DNA of 43,074 bases from JBFGCT01 sp041581055 (GTDB lineage: Bacteria > Actinomycetota > Acidimicrobiia > Acidimicrobiales > Ilumatobacteraceae). The stretch covers positions 1 through 43,074 of the forward strand of contig JBFGCT010000009.1 in assembly GCA_041581055.1 (NCBI GenBank). The letters are read 5' to 3'. Positions 25,637-34,040 of the stretch are shown here, piece after piece. How positions within the stretch are numbered: position 1 is the first letter of the stretch; the number at the start of each line of letters is the position of its first letter. A program made the translations under genes and the position numbers. The notes under the pieces are model-generated. The model had not been told where the DNA came from, made no database searches, and worked only from the letters and a program-made list of their open reading frames with translations.

Positions 25637-28600
25637 CCGGTCGGGGTCCGGCCGGCGCGCCGACGAGATTGCCGAACCGGTGCAGCGTCATCGACAACGC
25701 CTGCTCGCGGACGTAATGCTGCAACTCGATCCGGCCCGCCGGGGTGACCGGGGCCGCGGCGAGATGGACGCCGGCCACCGACGCGAGGCCGTGCAATTCG
25801 GCCGTCGGCGCCGTCCCGACCATGCGGACGCGTTCGACGCCCGACTCGGACATCCGGGCGATGAAGGCCGAGTCGGGCTCTGCCGCCACCGTTGACGTCA
25901 CGACGGCGGCACCCGCCAACCGGGCCGCCCGCTCGACCAACTCGACATCGCCCGGCGCGGCGTCGGGTCCGATCCGCAACCCGATCCGGCGGAGCGGCCG
26001 GTAGCGGAAGATGTTCGCCTCGCAGAACAGGCCGCTCTCGTCGTGCTCGACGGCGAAGTGCTCGGACCACTGCCGTTCGTAGTCGTCGGCGACGTCGGTC
26101 GGCGCCCAGTGGCCGAGCTGCATCACGTAGTTCGGCCCGCCGGCCTTGGATCCCGGCCCGACCGAGCTGCGCTTCCAGCCGCCGAACGGTTGACGGCGGA
26201 CGATCGCGCCCGTGATCGCCCGATTGACGTAGCCGTTGCCGACCTGGACGCGCTGCGCCCATCGCTCGCTCTCGGCCGGGTCGAGGGTGTGGATGCCGCC
26301 GGTGAGGCCGAACTCACTCGAATTGGCGATGTCGATGGCGTCGTCGAGGTCGGCGGCGCGCATCAGCCCGAGGACCGGCCCGAAGCACTCGGTGCGGTGG
26401 AACCACGAGCCGGGAACGACCCCGTCCCGAATGCCGGGCGTCATCGTCGCCCCGTCGATCGCCGGCTCGACGAGCCAGCGCTCTCCCTCGTCGAGCTGCG
26501 TCGCCGCCCGGCGAAGACGTTCGTTGCCGCCGCCGACGAGCGGCGCGACGTCGGTGCCGAGGTCGAGCGACGACCCGATCGTCAGGCTCTCGACGGCGTC
26601 GACGAGCTGCCGCCGGAAGCGGGCCGACTCGTAGGCCTCGCCGACGAGGATGGCAAGGCTCGCCGCCGAGCACTTCTGGCCGGCGTGGCCGAACGCGGAG
26701 CGGACGAGATCGGCCGCGGCGAGATCGAGGTCGGCGTTGGGCGTGACGATCAGCGCGTTCTTGCCCGAGGTCTCGGCGAACAGCCGAATGTCCGGCTGCC
26801 AGGACCGGAACAGGTCGGCCGTCTCGATCGATCCGGTCAAGATCACCGCGTCCGCCGACTCGACGAGCCGCCGCCCCGTCTCGTCGTCGGGTGTCCGGAC
26901 GAACTGCAGCACGTCGGCGGGAATCCCCGCCGCCCAGCACGCCTCGGCGACGATCTCGGCGCAGCGCGGCGTCTCCGGGGCCGGCTTGAACAGCACGGCG
27001 TTCCGGGCGGCGAGCGACGCGAGGACGCCCCCGGCCGGGATGGCGGTCGGGAAGTTCCACGGCGGGATCACGGCGACGACGCCGAACGGCTCGAACGTCG
27101 CCCCGTGCACGCCGTCGAGCTCTGCGGCACGGTCGGCGTACCAGCGGGCGAAGTCGACCGCCTCGGACACCTCGACGTCGGCCTCGGAGAAGACCTTCGA
27201 CGCCTCGTGCATCATCGTCGTGATCAGCTCGCCGCGCCGCCGGCTCAACTCGTCGCCGACGCGGCGGAGCAGCGCACGGCGCTCGCCGGGACCGACCGCC
27301 CGCCACGCGCTGGCGCCCCGGCGCGCCACGTCGAGTTGCCCGTCGAGCGTCGTCCGATCATCGGTGAGCGGGGTCCGGCACGGCGTCGGACGCGCCTCGG
27401 CGACCGCCGCGATCCACGCCCGATTGGCGCGCAGGCTCGGGTCGGTGTCCGGCTCGTTCCGGAACGGCGCGTCGAGCGGCAATGGTTCGACCGGCGCCGT
27501 CCGGTCTTGAGAGCGCGCCGGCCCGGACGCGACGTCGGCGCGCCGCGCCACACCCTCGCGGAAGAGCGCCGCCTGCGCCTCGAACTGCGCGGACCCCGGT
27601 TCGAGGTCGAACAGGGCGCGCATGAAGTTGTCCTTCGACGCGTTCTCCTCGAGCCGGCGGAAGAGGTAGCCGATCGCCACGTCGAAGTCGTCGTCGGCCA
27701 CCGCCGGCGTGTACAGCAGCATCGCCGCGGCGGCGCCCCCGGTCGCCTCGTTGACCGCCCGGGCCTGACCGGGCGACATGCCCTGGAGCATCTCGAACTG
27801 CACCCGCGGGGCGACACCCCGTTCGTCGGCGAGGACCTTGGCCCATGCGAGATCGAACAGGTTGTGGCTGGCGACGCCGATGCGGACACCGCGGAGGCGC
27901 TCGGCGTCGACCACCCAGTCGAGACAGCGCCGGTAGTTGGCGTCGGTCTCGACCTTCGACCGGTACGGCGCCTGCTCCCAGCCGTGCATCGCGGCGTCGA
28001 CCTGCTCCATGGCGAGGTTGGCCCCCTTGACAAGGCGGATCTTGACGGTGCCGCCGCCGTCCTCGTGACGCCGGTTCGCCCAACCGACCAGGTCGCCGAG
28101 GATGTCGAACACGTCGGGGAGATACGCCTGGAGCACGATGCCGGCGTCGAGGTGACGCCGGCCCGGCTGGCCGAGGACGGCGCGAAACGCCTCCTCCGTC
28201 AGATCGAGGTCGTGGTACTCCTCCATGTCGAGGTTGACGAAGGTCGGCGGATCGACCTCGGCGGCGGCGTCGATCAGCGCGGCGATCCGCTCGGTGACCC
28301 GGGACATGCTCCCCGGACGGTCCCAGTGGTTGAGCTGCGACGCGACCGCCGAGATCTTCACCGAGACGTAGTCGATGTCCGGCACACGCAACAGGCCGAT
28401 CAGGCGATCGAGGTGGGCGATGGCCTCCCGCTCACCGAGCACGGCCTCGCCGAGCAGGTTCACGTTCACGTCGTAACCGGCCCGCCGTTGACGGCCGAGG
28501 TGCTCGGCGAGCGCGTCGGGGTCGGCGGGGGCGACGAGATGGCCGACGATCGCCCGCATGCGCCGCCGGGCCAACGGCATCACGACGCTCGGGAGCCGCG

Positions 28601-28919
28601 GGGCGAGGCGGGCGCCGGAGCGCAGCAGCAACCGGTCGATCGGGCCGAGGAAGCCGGGCGCCGGCCGGCTGGCGAGGAGCGATGCGAGCTGGCCGGCGGC
28701 GACGCGGTCGCTGTCGGGCCGCGCCACCCGGTCGACGAACTGCATGACGAACTCGACACCGTGCGGGTCGCCGATCAGCCGGTGGAGCCGCTCGGTCGCC
28801 CGCCGGTCGTCGCCGGTCTCGACCTCGGCCGCCCGGCGGAGCCACGCGGCGGCCAGGTCGATCGCCGGCTCGACGAGGTCGTCGCCCGAGCGGTGCGAGG
28901 ACGAGGCTGGCGCTGACAC
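25608..28919 (-). CDS. putA: Bifunctional proline dehydrogenase / L-glutamate gamma-semialdehyde dehydrogenase
   Basis: This 1,103-residue protein oxidises proline to glutamate. The proline dehydrogenase barrel covers about residues 20-450 (R-L-V-K-G-A-N-L-A-M-E, then Y-R-S-K-V-E-T-D-A-N-Y), and the NAD-dependent aldehyde dehydrogenase about 500-985. The latter has Glu716 in E-T-S-G-K-N-A and catalytic Cys750 in G-H-A-G-Q-K-C-S-A-A-S. R-Q-P-F-G-G-W-K-R-S-S-V-G ends the catalytic core. There is no N-terminal ribbon-helix-helix, so it is not an autoregulator like enterobacterial PutA. The final 110 residues form a small C-terminal domain of the type seen in many fused PutAs. GTG 28919 is the chosen start. 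The 3' end overlaps the convergent permease gene by 29 nt. Confidence 0.93.
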   Translation of the reverse strand: MSAPASSSHRSGDDLVEPAIDLAAAWLRRAAEVETGDDRRATERLHRLIGDPHGVEFVMQFVDRVARPDSDRVAAGQLASLLASRPAPGFLGPIDRLLLRSGARLAPRLPSVVMPLARRRMRAIVGHLVAPADPDALAEHLGRQRRAGYDVNVNLLGEAVLGEREAIAHLDRLIGLLRVPDIDYVSVKISAVASQLNHWDRPGSMSRVTERIAALIDAAAEVDPPTFVNLDMEEYHDLDLTEEAFRAVLGQPGRRHLDAGIVLQAYLPDVFDILGDLVGWANRRHEDGGGTVKIRLVKGANLAMEQVDAAMHGWEQAPYRSKVETDANYRRCLDWVVDAERLRGVRIGVASHNLFDLAWAKVLADERGVAPRVQFEMLQGMSPGQARAVNEATGGAAAAMLLYTPAVADDDFDVAIGYLFRRLEENASKDNFMRALFDLEPGSAQFEAQAALFREGVARRADVASGPARSQDRTAPVEPLPLDAPFRNEPDTDPSLRANRAWIAAVAEARPTPCRTPLTDDRTTLDGQLDVARRGASAWRAVGPGERRALLRRVGDELSRRRGELITTMMHEASKVFSEADVEVSEAVDFARWYADRAAELDGVHGATFEPFGVVAVIPPWNFPTAIPAGGVLASLAARNAVLFKPAPETPRCAEIVAEACWAAGIPADVLQFVRTPDDETGRRLVESADAVILTGSIETADLFRSWQPDIRLFAETSGKNALIVTPNADLDLAAADLVRSAFGHAGQKCSAASLAILVGEAYESARFRRQLVDAVESLTIGSSLDLGTDVAPLVGGGNERLRRAATQLDEGERWLVEPAIDGATMTPGIRDGVVPGSWFHRTECFGPVLGLMRAADLDDAIDIANSSEFGLTGGIHTLDPAESERWAQRVQVGNGYVNRAITGAIVRRQPFGGWKRSSVGPGSKAGGPNYVMQLGHWAPTDVADDYERQWSEHFAVEHDESGLFCEANIFRYRPLRRIGLRIGPDAAPGDVELVERAARLAGAAVVTSTVAAEPDSAFIARMSESGVERVRMVGTAPTAELHGLASVAGVHLAAAPVTPAGRIELQHYVREQALSMTLHRFGNLVGAPAGPRPVTPPTSPTR

Positions 28920-28979
28920 GGTTGCAGTGTGTCACCGATCCTCGCCTCCCGGGCGAGCCGGTCGCCAGGCAGGAGGCCG

Positions 28980-29240
28980 TCAGGTCGGCGCGCCGCCGCG
29001 GCGGGACAAGGACCCGAGCGCGGCGCCGATCGCCGCGCCGACGAGCGAGCCGATGGTGAGGTTGGCGAGGACGAGCGCCGCTGCCCCGGCGACGAGCCCG
29101 AGGTCGCCGTCGCTCATCCCGACGCCGAGGCCGAACATCAGCGCCACGACCACACAAACGGCGACCACGCGCCGAAGGGAGCGACGACGGCGGATGAACA
29201 CCCCGGCGACCAGGCCGACGAAGAGCAGCGGCGGGATCAC
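28980..29240 (-). CDS. Small membrane protein, hypothetical
   Basis: This 86-residue protein starts at GTG 29240 and consists almost entirely of three hydrophobic segments (I-P-P-L-L-F-V-G-L-V-A-G-V-F, V-V-A-V-C-V-V-V-A-L-M-F-G-L and a glycine/alanine-rich G-A-A-L-V-L-A-N-L-T-I-G-S-L-V-G-A-A-I-G). Arg-rich loops (R-R-R-R-S-L-R-R) favour the inside of the membrane. I recognise no family. It lies upstream of putA on the same strand with 60 nt between; whether they are cotranscribed is unknown. Confidence 0.6.
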   Translation of the reverse strand: MIPPLLFVGLVAGVFIRRRRSLRRVVAVCVVVALMFGLGVGMSDGDLGLVAGAAALVLANLTIGSLVGAAIGAALGSLSRRGGAPT

Positions 29241-29313
29241 ATCCGCGCCGTTTGCCGGGCCGTCGACTCGGTCTCGACCGCCCCGGCCGCGACCCGCGCG
29301 TCGCTGCGGCGCG

Positions 29314-29619
29314 TCAGAGGTCGAGCCCGACGGCGGCGATCGGCGTGGTCACCGACATCTGGGGCGGCGCCGCCATCAGCGGCATGAACGACTGCATCGC
29401 CGTCCGCATCGCGTCGCGCCGGCCGTGGCCCTGCATCGCCTCGGCGTCGGTCATCAGGGCGAAGAACCGGAAGCCGTTCTCCTCGCCGCGGTGGTACGAG
29501 TAGATCTCCACCCCGGGCTCGGCGCGGGCCGCGTCGACCATCGATGTCAGCACCGCCTCCATCTCCGCCGCCTTGCCGTCCTGGCTGGTGATCGTTCCGA
29601 ACATCGCAACCTTGCTCAT
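29314..29619 (-). CDS. Antibiotic biosynthesis monooxygenase (ABM) domain protein
   Basis: This 101-residue dimeric alpha/beta-barrel-type protein contains M-F-G-T-I-T-S-Q-D-G-K-A-A-E-M-E-A-V-L near the start, then E-P-G-V-E-I-Y-S-Y-H-R-G-E-E-N-G-F-R-F-F-A-L-M and a terminal P-Q-M-S-V strand. This fits the ABM / putative quinol monooxygenase family, whose members oxidise aromatic or quinol substrates without metal or flavin. ATG 29619 is preceded by GGGAG. It is a single gene next to tRNA-Arg, and the substrate is not predictable. Confidence 0.82.
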   Translation of the reverse strand: MSKVAMFGTITSQDGKAAEMEAVLTSMVDAARAEPGVEIYSYHRGEENGFRFFALMTDAEAMQGHGRRDAMRTAMQSFMPLMAAPPQMSVTTPIAAVGLDL

Positions 29620-29666
29620 CGTGTGCTCCCTCGCGACCGGGCCGCGCCCGCGGTTGGCGGCTGGGG

Positions 29667-29739
29667 CGCCCTAGGCAGGAGTCGAACCTGCGACCTACCG
29701 CTTAGGAGGCGGGAGCTCTATCCGCTGAGCTACTAGGGC
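29667..29739 (-). tRNA. tRNA-Arg (anticodon CCT)
   Basis: Reading the minus strand, the 7-bp acceptor GCCCTAG/CTAGGGC, D arm GCTC...GAGC, T arm GCAGG-TTCGACT-CCTGC and anticodon loop CTCCTAA (anticodon CCT, decoding AGG) fold as a normal cloverleaf with discriminator G. The anticodon stem has a C-U mismatch at 27-43 above four good pairs. CCA is not encoded, as is common in actinobacteria, so tRNA nucleotidyltransferase must add it. Confidence 0.95.
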
Positions 29740-29766
29740 CGGGACAGAGAGCCTAACGAAGCGCGC

Positions 29767-29973
29767 TCAGATGAAGCCGTCGAAGCGGTCGACACCCACG
29801 TGTCCAGCGGCGACGTCGCCGACGCGGGCGATCCGGAAGGCGGTGCGTCGACCCTCGAACTCGATCGATACGGTGATCGGAGCACGCGACAACGGAAGGG
29901 CGTCGAGCGCGCTCTGGCCGATCGCCAGACGGCGTGGACCCAGCCCGCTCGGCGACGACTGACGGCGCACCAA
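29767..29973 (-). CDS. Possible small protein (68 codons)
   Basis: This frame starts at GTG 29973 and ends at 29767. The second half (P-I-T-V-S-I-E-F-E-G-R-R-T-A-F-R-I-A-R-V) has a plausible beta-strand pattern, and codon third positions are mostly G or C as in its neighbours. No ribosome-binding site is visible and no family is recognised. It would be divergent from the SLOG-like gene, 17 nt apart. It could equally be spurious. Confidence 0.35.
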   Translation of the reverse strand: MVRRQSSPSGLGPRRLAIGQSALDALPLSRAPITVSIEFEGRRTAFRIARVGDVAAGHVGVDRFDGFI

Positions 29974-29990
29974 CGTCGAGGAGGCAATTC

Positions 29991-30521
29991 ATGTGGTTGG
30001 CACACGCCGGGAATCGGGTCGACGCAGACGACGCGACGACGCCTCGGTTCCGCCCGGAGGACGTCCCGTGGGTCGAGGGGCGGTTGCGCCGGTTGCTCGC
30101 TGCGCTCCGCCCGACCGGCGTGGTGAGCGCCGCCGCCGCGGGCGCCGACCTGCTGGTCCTCGGTGTCGCCCGAGAGCTCGGCATCCACACCGAGATCGTG
30201 CTGCCGCTGCCGGTCGAGGAGTTCGTGCGACGATCGGTCGCCGATCGCGGGCCCGCATGGGTGGCACGCTTCGCCCAGGTGCTGCCCGATGGTTCGACGG
30301 CCGTCGTGCGCGACCTCGGGGAACACGACGACTGGTACCTGCGCGGCAACGACGCGATCCTCGACCACGCGCTGAGCGTCGCCGGCGACGAGCAGGTGCT
30401 CGCCGTCGCGGTGCGGCCCACCCCTGACCCCGACCGGCCGAGCGCGACCGACGACTTCGCGCGTCGGGCGAGTTCGCGCGGCCTCACGGTCATCGACCTC
30501 GACCCGCGCTCGTCGAGCTGA
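29991..30521 (+). CDS. SLOG-like Rossmann-fold protein (candidate nucleotide sensor)
   Basis: This 176-residue protein is taken from ATG 29991, with GAGGAGG about nine bases upstream; the frame extends 19 codons further without coding character. It begins W-L-A-H-A-G-N-R-V-D, then P-R-F-R-P-E-D, followed by S-A-A-A-A-G-A-D-L-L-V-L and E-I-V-L-P-L-P-V-E-E-F-V-R-R-S-V. This order (H-x-G-x-x-x-D, P-R-F, AxGADxL, LPxxxEFxxxSV) is what I know from LOG/SLOG-type domains fused to TIR, RyR or cyclase modules in signalling and conflict proteins. Here it stands alone, followed 182 nt later by a glycosyltransferase. Binding of a nucleotide-derived ligand is inference; a structural search would settle the fold. 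Confidence 0.72.
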   Translation: MWLAHAGNRVDADDATTPRFRPEDVPWVEGRLRRLLAALRPTGVVSAAAAGADLLVLGVARELGIHTEIVLPLPVEEFVRRSVADRGPAWVARFAQVLPDGSTAVVRDLGEHDDWYLRGNDAILDHALSVAGDEQVLAVAVRPTPDPDRPSATDDFARRASSRGLTVIDLDPRSSS

Positions 30522-30703
30522 CGCGACGACGGGGCGCGCTCGCCGAGCTGCGGTCGGTTCGACCACACGATTCCGAGTCGTGTCGGGCGATCGGGCGGCG
30601 TACTGGCTGAACGGCGTCGATCGCCGGTCGACGGACGGTCGGTGTGGTGCGGCAGCGGTCGACGGACACCCCGGGCAGCGGCGACCCCACGCGGCGGCGC
30701 GCC

Positions 30704-32716
30704 ATGCATGTGGCCGCTCGGACGCGCCCGCCCACGTTTGAGGCGGAGATCACCGCCGCGCCAACCAACTCGATCGCCCGCGCCGTCCGGCGCTTCGGTG
30801 ACGACTACCCGCTGCCGGTGCCTCAACGGCATGTTCGAGTCGCCGCCGTGTTGCTGGTCGCGGCGACCGCGTTCTATGTGCCGTGGATGTGGACCTCGCT
30901 CAACCAGGACGCCCCCTGGCTGTCCTGGTCGTTCGTGGTGACGAACACGTTCTCGGTGTTCTACTCGCTGGTCGTCGTCAGCAATCAGTGGAGTCGCGAG
31001 GCGCCGGCGCATCGCCTTCTCGCCCCCGGCGCCGAGCCGATGGTCGCCGTGATCATTCCGACCTGCAACGAGCCGGTGGCGATGATCCTGCGCACGGTCG
31101 AGTCGATCTACGAACAGGAGTATCCGAACGACCGGATCGTCATCGTGGTCTCCGACGACGGCCACGACCCCGTGCTGCGCAAGCGGCTGCACGACCTGTT
31201 CCTGATGGTCGAGTACCACGAGCCGCCGGACCGCTGGGCCCCCGGGCGCGACGGCGCGGCCAAGGCCGGCAACCTGAACTCGGCGATGGCGTTCATCGAC
31301 GCCCACCATCCGGGCGTCGAGTTCGTCGAGACGCGGGACGCCGACGACGAGGTCGGCTCGGTCGACTTCCTGCGCGCCGCCCTCGGCCAGCTCGTCGAAG
31401 ACGAGCGACTGGCCTACGTCCAGACGATCAAGGAGGCGCAGGTCAGCCCCGGCGACCCGTTCAACAACCGGGAGTCGATGTTCTACCGCGGCCAGATGCT
31501 GACCCGGAACCCGGACAACGCGGTGTTCCCGTGCGGCTCCGGGCTGGTCTGGCGGCGGTCCGCGCTCGACGACATCGGCTGGTTCCCCACGTGGAACCTC
31601 GTCGAGGACCTTCAGTCGGGGGTGGAGGCGCTGCGCCGCGGGTGGCGGGGCTGCTACCTCCCGATCGTCGGCGCCGTGCCGCAGCACTCCCCCGAGGACC
31701 TTCCGAACGTGTACAAGCAACGCGGCACATGGGCGCTGGACACCGTGCGGCTCATGGTGTGGGGCGACCTGTCCGGACTGAACTTCCGCCAGCGGCGCCA
31801 CTTCTACGGGATGCTCCTCGACTACCTCCACGGGATCGCGGTGATGATCTACCTGCCGTGCCTCCTGATGTCGCTGCTCGGCTCGACGCCGTTCGTCGCC
31901 AGCGGATGGAGCTACCTGCTGCACATCGGGCCGATCGTGATCGCCACCGAGCTCTGGCTGCTGGCGACGAACCGCCCCTACAACGACCGCCGCACACGGC
32001 AGCGGCACCCGTTCCTCGACCTGTGGCGGGCGCGGATCATCTGGACCGGCCTCGCCCCGGTGTACGCCAAGGCGTCGGTCCAGGCGGTCATCAGCGGCCC
32101 CCGCCGCAAACCGGTGTACAAGGTCACCCGCAAGGAGGACGACCACCGCTGGCACTGGCAGCACACCGTGCCGCAGGCCGTGCCGCTCGTGATCGTCGCG
32201 GCCGTCGCCGTCTACGCCGTCGTCAACCGCACGCTCCCGAACGCGGCGTTACTGCTGGCGACGGTCTATTGGGGCGCGCTGAACGTCGCGCTGCTCCTCG
32301 GGTTCGTCAGCCGGAGCTGGCACGGCCTGCGCTGGGTCGGCGCCTCGATCTTCCGCCGCGCCGGGCTCGACCGCCGTCGGGATCCCGCGACCGGCCGGCG
32401 CTGGGTCGGCGCCTCGATCTTCCGCCGCGCCGGGCTCGACCGCCGTCGGGATCCCGCGACCGGCCGGCGCTGGCGGCGGCACGGCGTGGCCGCGCCGGCG
32501 CGGCGACTCGCGGGCGCCGCGGGGTCGCCGGCTGGTGTGACGGGGCTCCGCGGTGCTAGCAACGGCGGATGGCGAACATCGCTGACGACACGCGGTGGCT
32601 CGACGCCACCGCCCAGGCCGAGCTCGTCGCGACGGGCGACGTCACCGCGTGCGAACTGGTCGACGCGGCGATCGAACGCATCGACCGGCTCGACGGCGCC
32701 GTCAACGCGGTCGTGA
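30704..32716 (+). CDS. Cellulose synthase-like family 2 glycosyltransferase, irregular 3' end
   Basis: The open frame is 670 residues from ATG 30704 (GTG 30644 is possible). Two N-terminal TM helices (about 45-95) precede a GT2 domain with I-I-P-T-C-N-E-P, V-S-D-D-G-H-D-P, T-R-D-A-D-D-E-V, a catalytic V-E-D-L-Q-S-G (TED-like) and K-Q-R-G-T-W (Q-x-x-R-W-like). About five further TM helices follow (385-555). This is the architecture of processive bacterial cellulose synthase-like enzymes; the polymer is unknown, as no bcs accessory gene is adjacent. After the last TM helix comes an exact 69-bp tandem duplication, and the frame then runs 148 nt into the amidase gene with no coding character. A stop in another frame at 32538 suggests a frameshift, so the true C-terminus probably lies near 32,470-32,540. 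Confidence 0.83.
   Translation: MHVAARTRPPTFEAEITAAPTNSIARAVRRFGDDYPLPVPQRHVRVAAVLLVAATAFYVPWMWTSLNQDAPWLSWSFVVTNTFSVFYSLVVVSNQWSREAPAHRLLAPGAEPMVAVIIPTCNEPVAMILRTVESIYEQEYPNDRIVIVVSDDGHDPVLRKRLHDLFLMVEYHEPPDRWAPGRDGAAKAGNLNSAMAFIDAHHPGVEFVETRDADDEVGSVDFLRAALGQLVEDERLAYVQTIKEAQVSPGDPFNNRESMFYRGQMLTRNPDNAVFPCGSGLVWRRSALDDIGWFPTWNLVEDLQSGVEALRRGWRGCYLPIVGAVPQHSPEDLPNVYKQRGTWALDTVRLMVWGDLSGLNFRQRRHFYGMLLDYLHGIAVMIYLPCLLMSLLGSTPFVASGWSYLLHIGPIVIATELWLLATNRPYNDRRTRQRHPFLDLWRARIIWTGLAPVYAKASVQAVISGPRRKPVYKVTRKEDDHRWHWQHTVPQAVPLVIVAAVAVYAVVNRTLPNAALLLATVYWGALNVALLLGFVSRSWHGLRWVGASIFRRAGLDRRRDPATGRRWVGASIFRRAGLDRRRDPATGRRWRRHGVAAPARRLAGAAGSPAGVTGLRGASNGGWRTSLTTRGGSTPPPRPSSSRRATSPRANWSTRRSNASTGSTAPSTRS
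32331..32468 (+). repeat. Exact 69-bp tandem duplication in glycosyltransferase gene
   Basis: 32331-32399 and 32400-32468 are identical. Each encodes 23 residues beginning R-W-V-G-A-S-I-F-R-R and ending D-P-A-T-G-R, just after the final membrane helix. The unit is a multiple of three, so the frame is kept. Complete identity implies a recent event, or an assembly artefact. Confidence 0.95.
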
Positions 32717-34038
32717 TGCGCTGGTTCGACCGCGCCCGGCTGCAGGCGGAAGCGATCGACGACTCCTGGTCGGCGGAGGGAACCGATCGCGACTGGGCGC
32801 CGTTCGCCGGCGTGCCGTTCCTGCTCAAGGATCTCTGGGCACACGACGCCGGCACGCCGATGACCAACGGGAACGCCGCGCTGCGCGCCGCGCAACCGAT
32901 CTCGACATTCGACACGACGTTGGTCGCCCGCTGCCGCGAGGCCGGGCTGGTCAACGTCGGCCGGACCAACAGCCCCGAGCTCGGCAGTCTTCCGGTCACC
33001 GAACCGGTCGCCTACGGCCCGACCCGCAACCCGTGGAACCTCGAGCGCACGGCGGGTGGCTCCAGCGGGGGCGCGGCGGCGGCGGTGGCCGCCGGGATGG
33101 TGCCGATGGCCCACGCCAGCGACGGCGGCGGGTCGATCCGCATTCCCGCCTCCTGCTGCGGGCTGGTCGGCCTCAAGCCGTCCCAGGGCCGGATCACGCT
33201 CGGCCCCGAGCGCGACGAGACGGGACTGAGCACCGTGCTCTGCGTCAGCCGGTCGGTGCGCGACACGGCCCGGCTGCTCGACGCGGTGCGCGGGCCGGGC
33301 GTGGGGGACACGGTGATCGCACCGCCACCGGCCAGGCCATACGCCGACGAGCTCGCCGCCGATCCGGGCCGGCTGCGCGTCGGCCTGCTCGACAGCCACC
33401 CGCAGGAACGCCCGCTGCACGGCGACTGCGTCGCCGCCGTGCGCTCCGCAGCCTCACTGCTGGAGGGACTCGGCCACGATGTGAGCCCGGCCCACCCCGA
33501 CGTGCTCGGCGACAGCTCGTTCACGCCTCGATTCATGGCGATGTGGGCGACGAACATGGCGGTCGGAATCGACACGATGTCGAAGATGGCCGGCCACGAG
33601 CTGACCGAGGACGAGGTCGAGCCGGTCAACTGGGCACAGGCCGAGTTCGCCCGGCAGCTGTCGGGGGTGCGCTACGCCGAGGCGCTCGCCGCCGTGCTCG
33701 AGTTCCGCCGCGCCCTTCACCAGTGGTGGGCCGACGGGTGGGATCTCCTGCTCACACCGACGCTCGCCGAGCCGCCGGTCGAGATCGGCGAGCACGACGC
33801 CCGGCCGGACGACCCGATGGCGGGGATGAAGCGCGCCACCTCGTTCGTGGCCTTCACCCCGCAGTTCAACGCCAGCGGTCAGCCGGCGATCAATGTCCCG
33901 CTGCACTGGAACGACGACGGGCTCCCGATCGGCGTGCAGCTCGTCGCCGCCTACGGTCGCGAGGACCTGTTGATCGCCGTCGCCGCCCAGCTCGAAGCCG
34001 CCCACCCGTGGGCGCAGCGCCAACCGTCCTCGCCGTAG
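32569..34038 (+). CDS. Amidase signature family hydrolase
   Basis: This 489-residue protein has the Ser-cisSer-Lys triad of the amidase signature family: Lys87 (L-L-K-D-L), Ser165 (A-G-G-S-S-G-G) and Ser189 (D-G-G-G-S-I-R-I-P). The spacing of 24 residues between the two serines is the family norm. The N-terminus (D-A-T-A-Q-A-E-L-V-A-T-G-D-V-T-A-C-E-L-V-D-A-A-I) is typical, supporting ATG 32569 although its ribosome-binding site is poor. It hydrolyses an amide or ester bond of unknown substrate. GatA is unlikely, because the neighbours are not gatB/gatC. It converges with the PPTase gene, with two bases between the stops. Confidence 0.9.
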   Translation: MANIADDTRWLDATAQAELVATGDVTACELVDAAIERIDRLDGAVNAVVMRWFDRARLQAEAIDDSWSAEGTDRDWAPFAGVPFLLKDLWAHDAGTPMTNGNAALRAAQPISTFDTTLVARCREAGLVNVGRTNSPELGSLPVTEPVAYGPTRNPWNLERTAGGSSGGAAAAVAAGMVPMAHASDGGGSIRIPASCCGLVGLKPSQGRITLGPERDETGLSTVLCVSRSVRDTARLLDAVRGPGVGDTVIAPPPARPYADELAADPGRLRVGLLDSHPQERPLHGDCVAAVRSAASLLEGLGHDVSPAHPDVLGDSSFTPRFMAMWATNMAVGIDTMSKMAGHELTEDEVEPVNWAQAEFARQLSGVRYAEALAAVLEFRRALHQWWADGWDLLLTPTLAEPPVEIGEHDARPDDPMAGMKRATSFVAFTPQFNASGQPAINVPLHWNDDGLPIGVQLVAAYGREDLLIAVAAQLEAAHPWAQRQPSSP

Positions 34039-34040
34039 GT

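Noticed and set aside
26043..28916. 957-codon plus-strand frame opposite putA
   Set aside because: Same shadow pattern, no fold-like hydrophobic periodicity or motif.
29667..30521. Integrated element at tRNA-Arg
   Set aside because: No integrase, no duplicated tRNA 3' end and no composition change are visible nearby.
30490..30768. 92-codon minus-strand frame before the glycosyltransferase gene
   Set aside because: Arg/Ser-rich composition, overlaps the ends of two better genes and has no ribosome-binding site.
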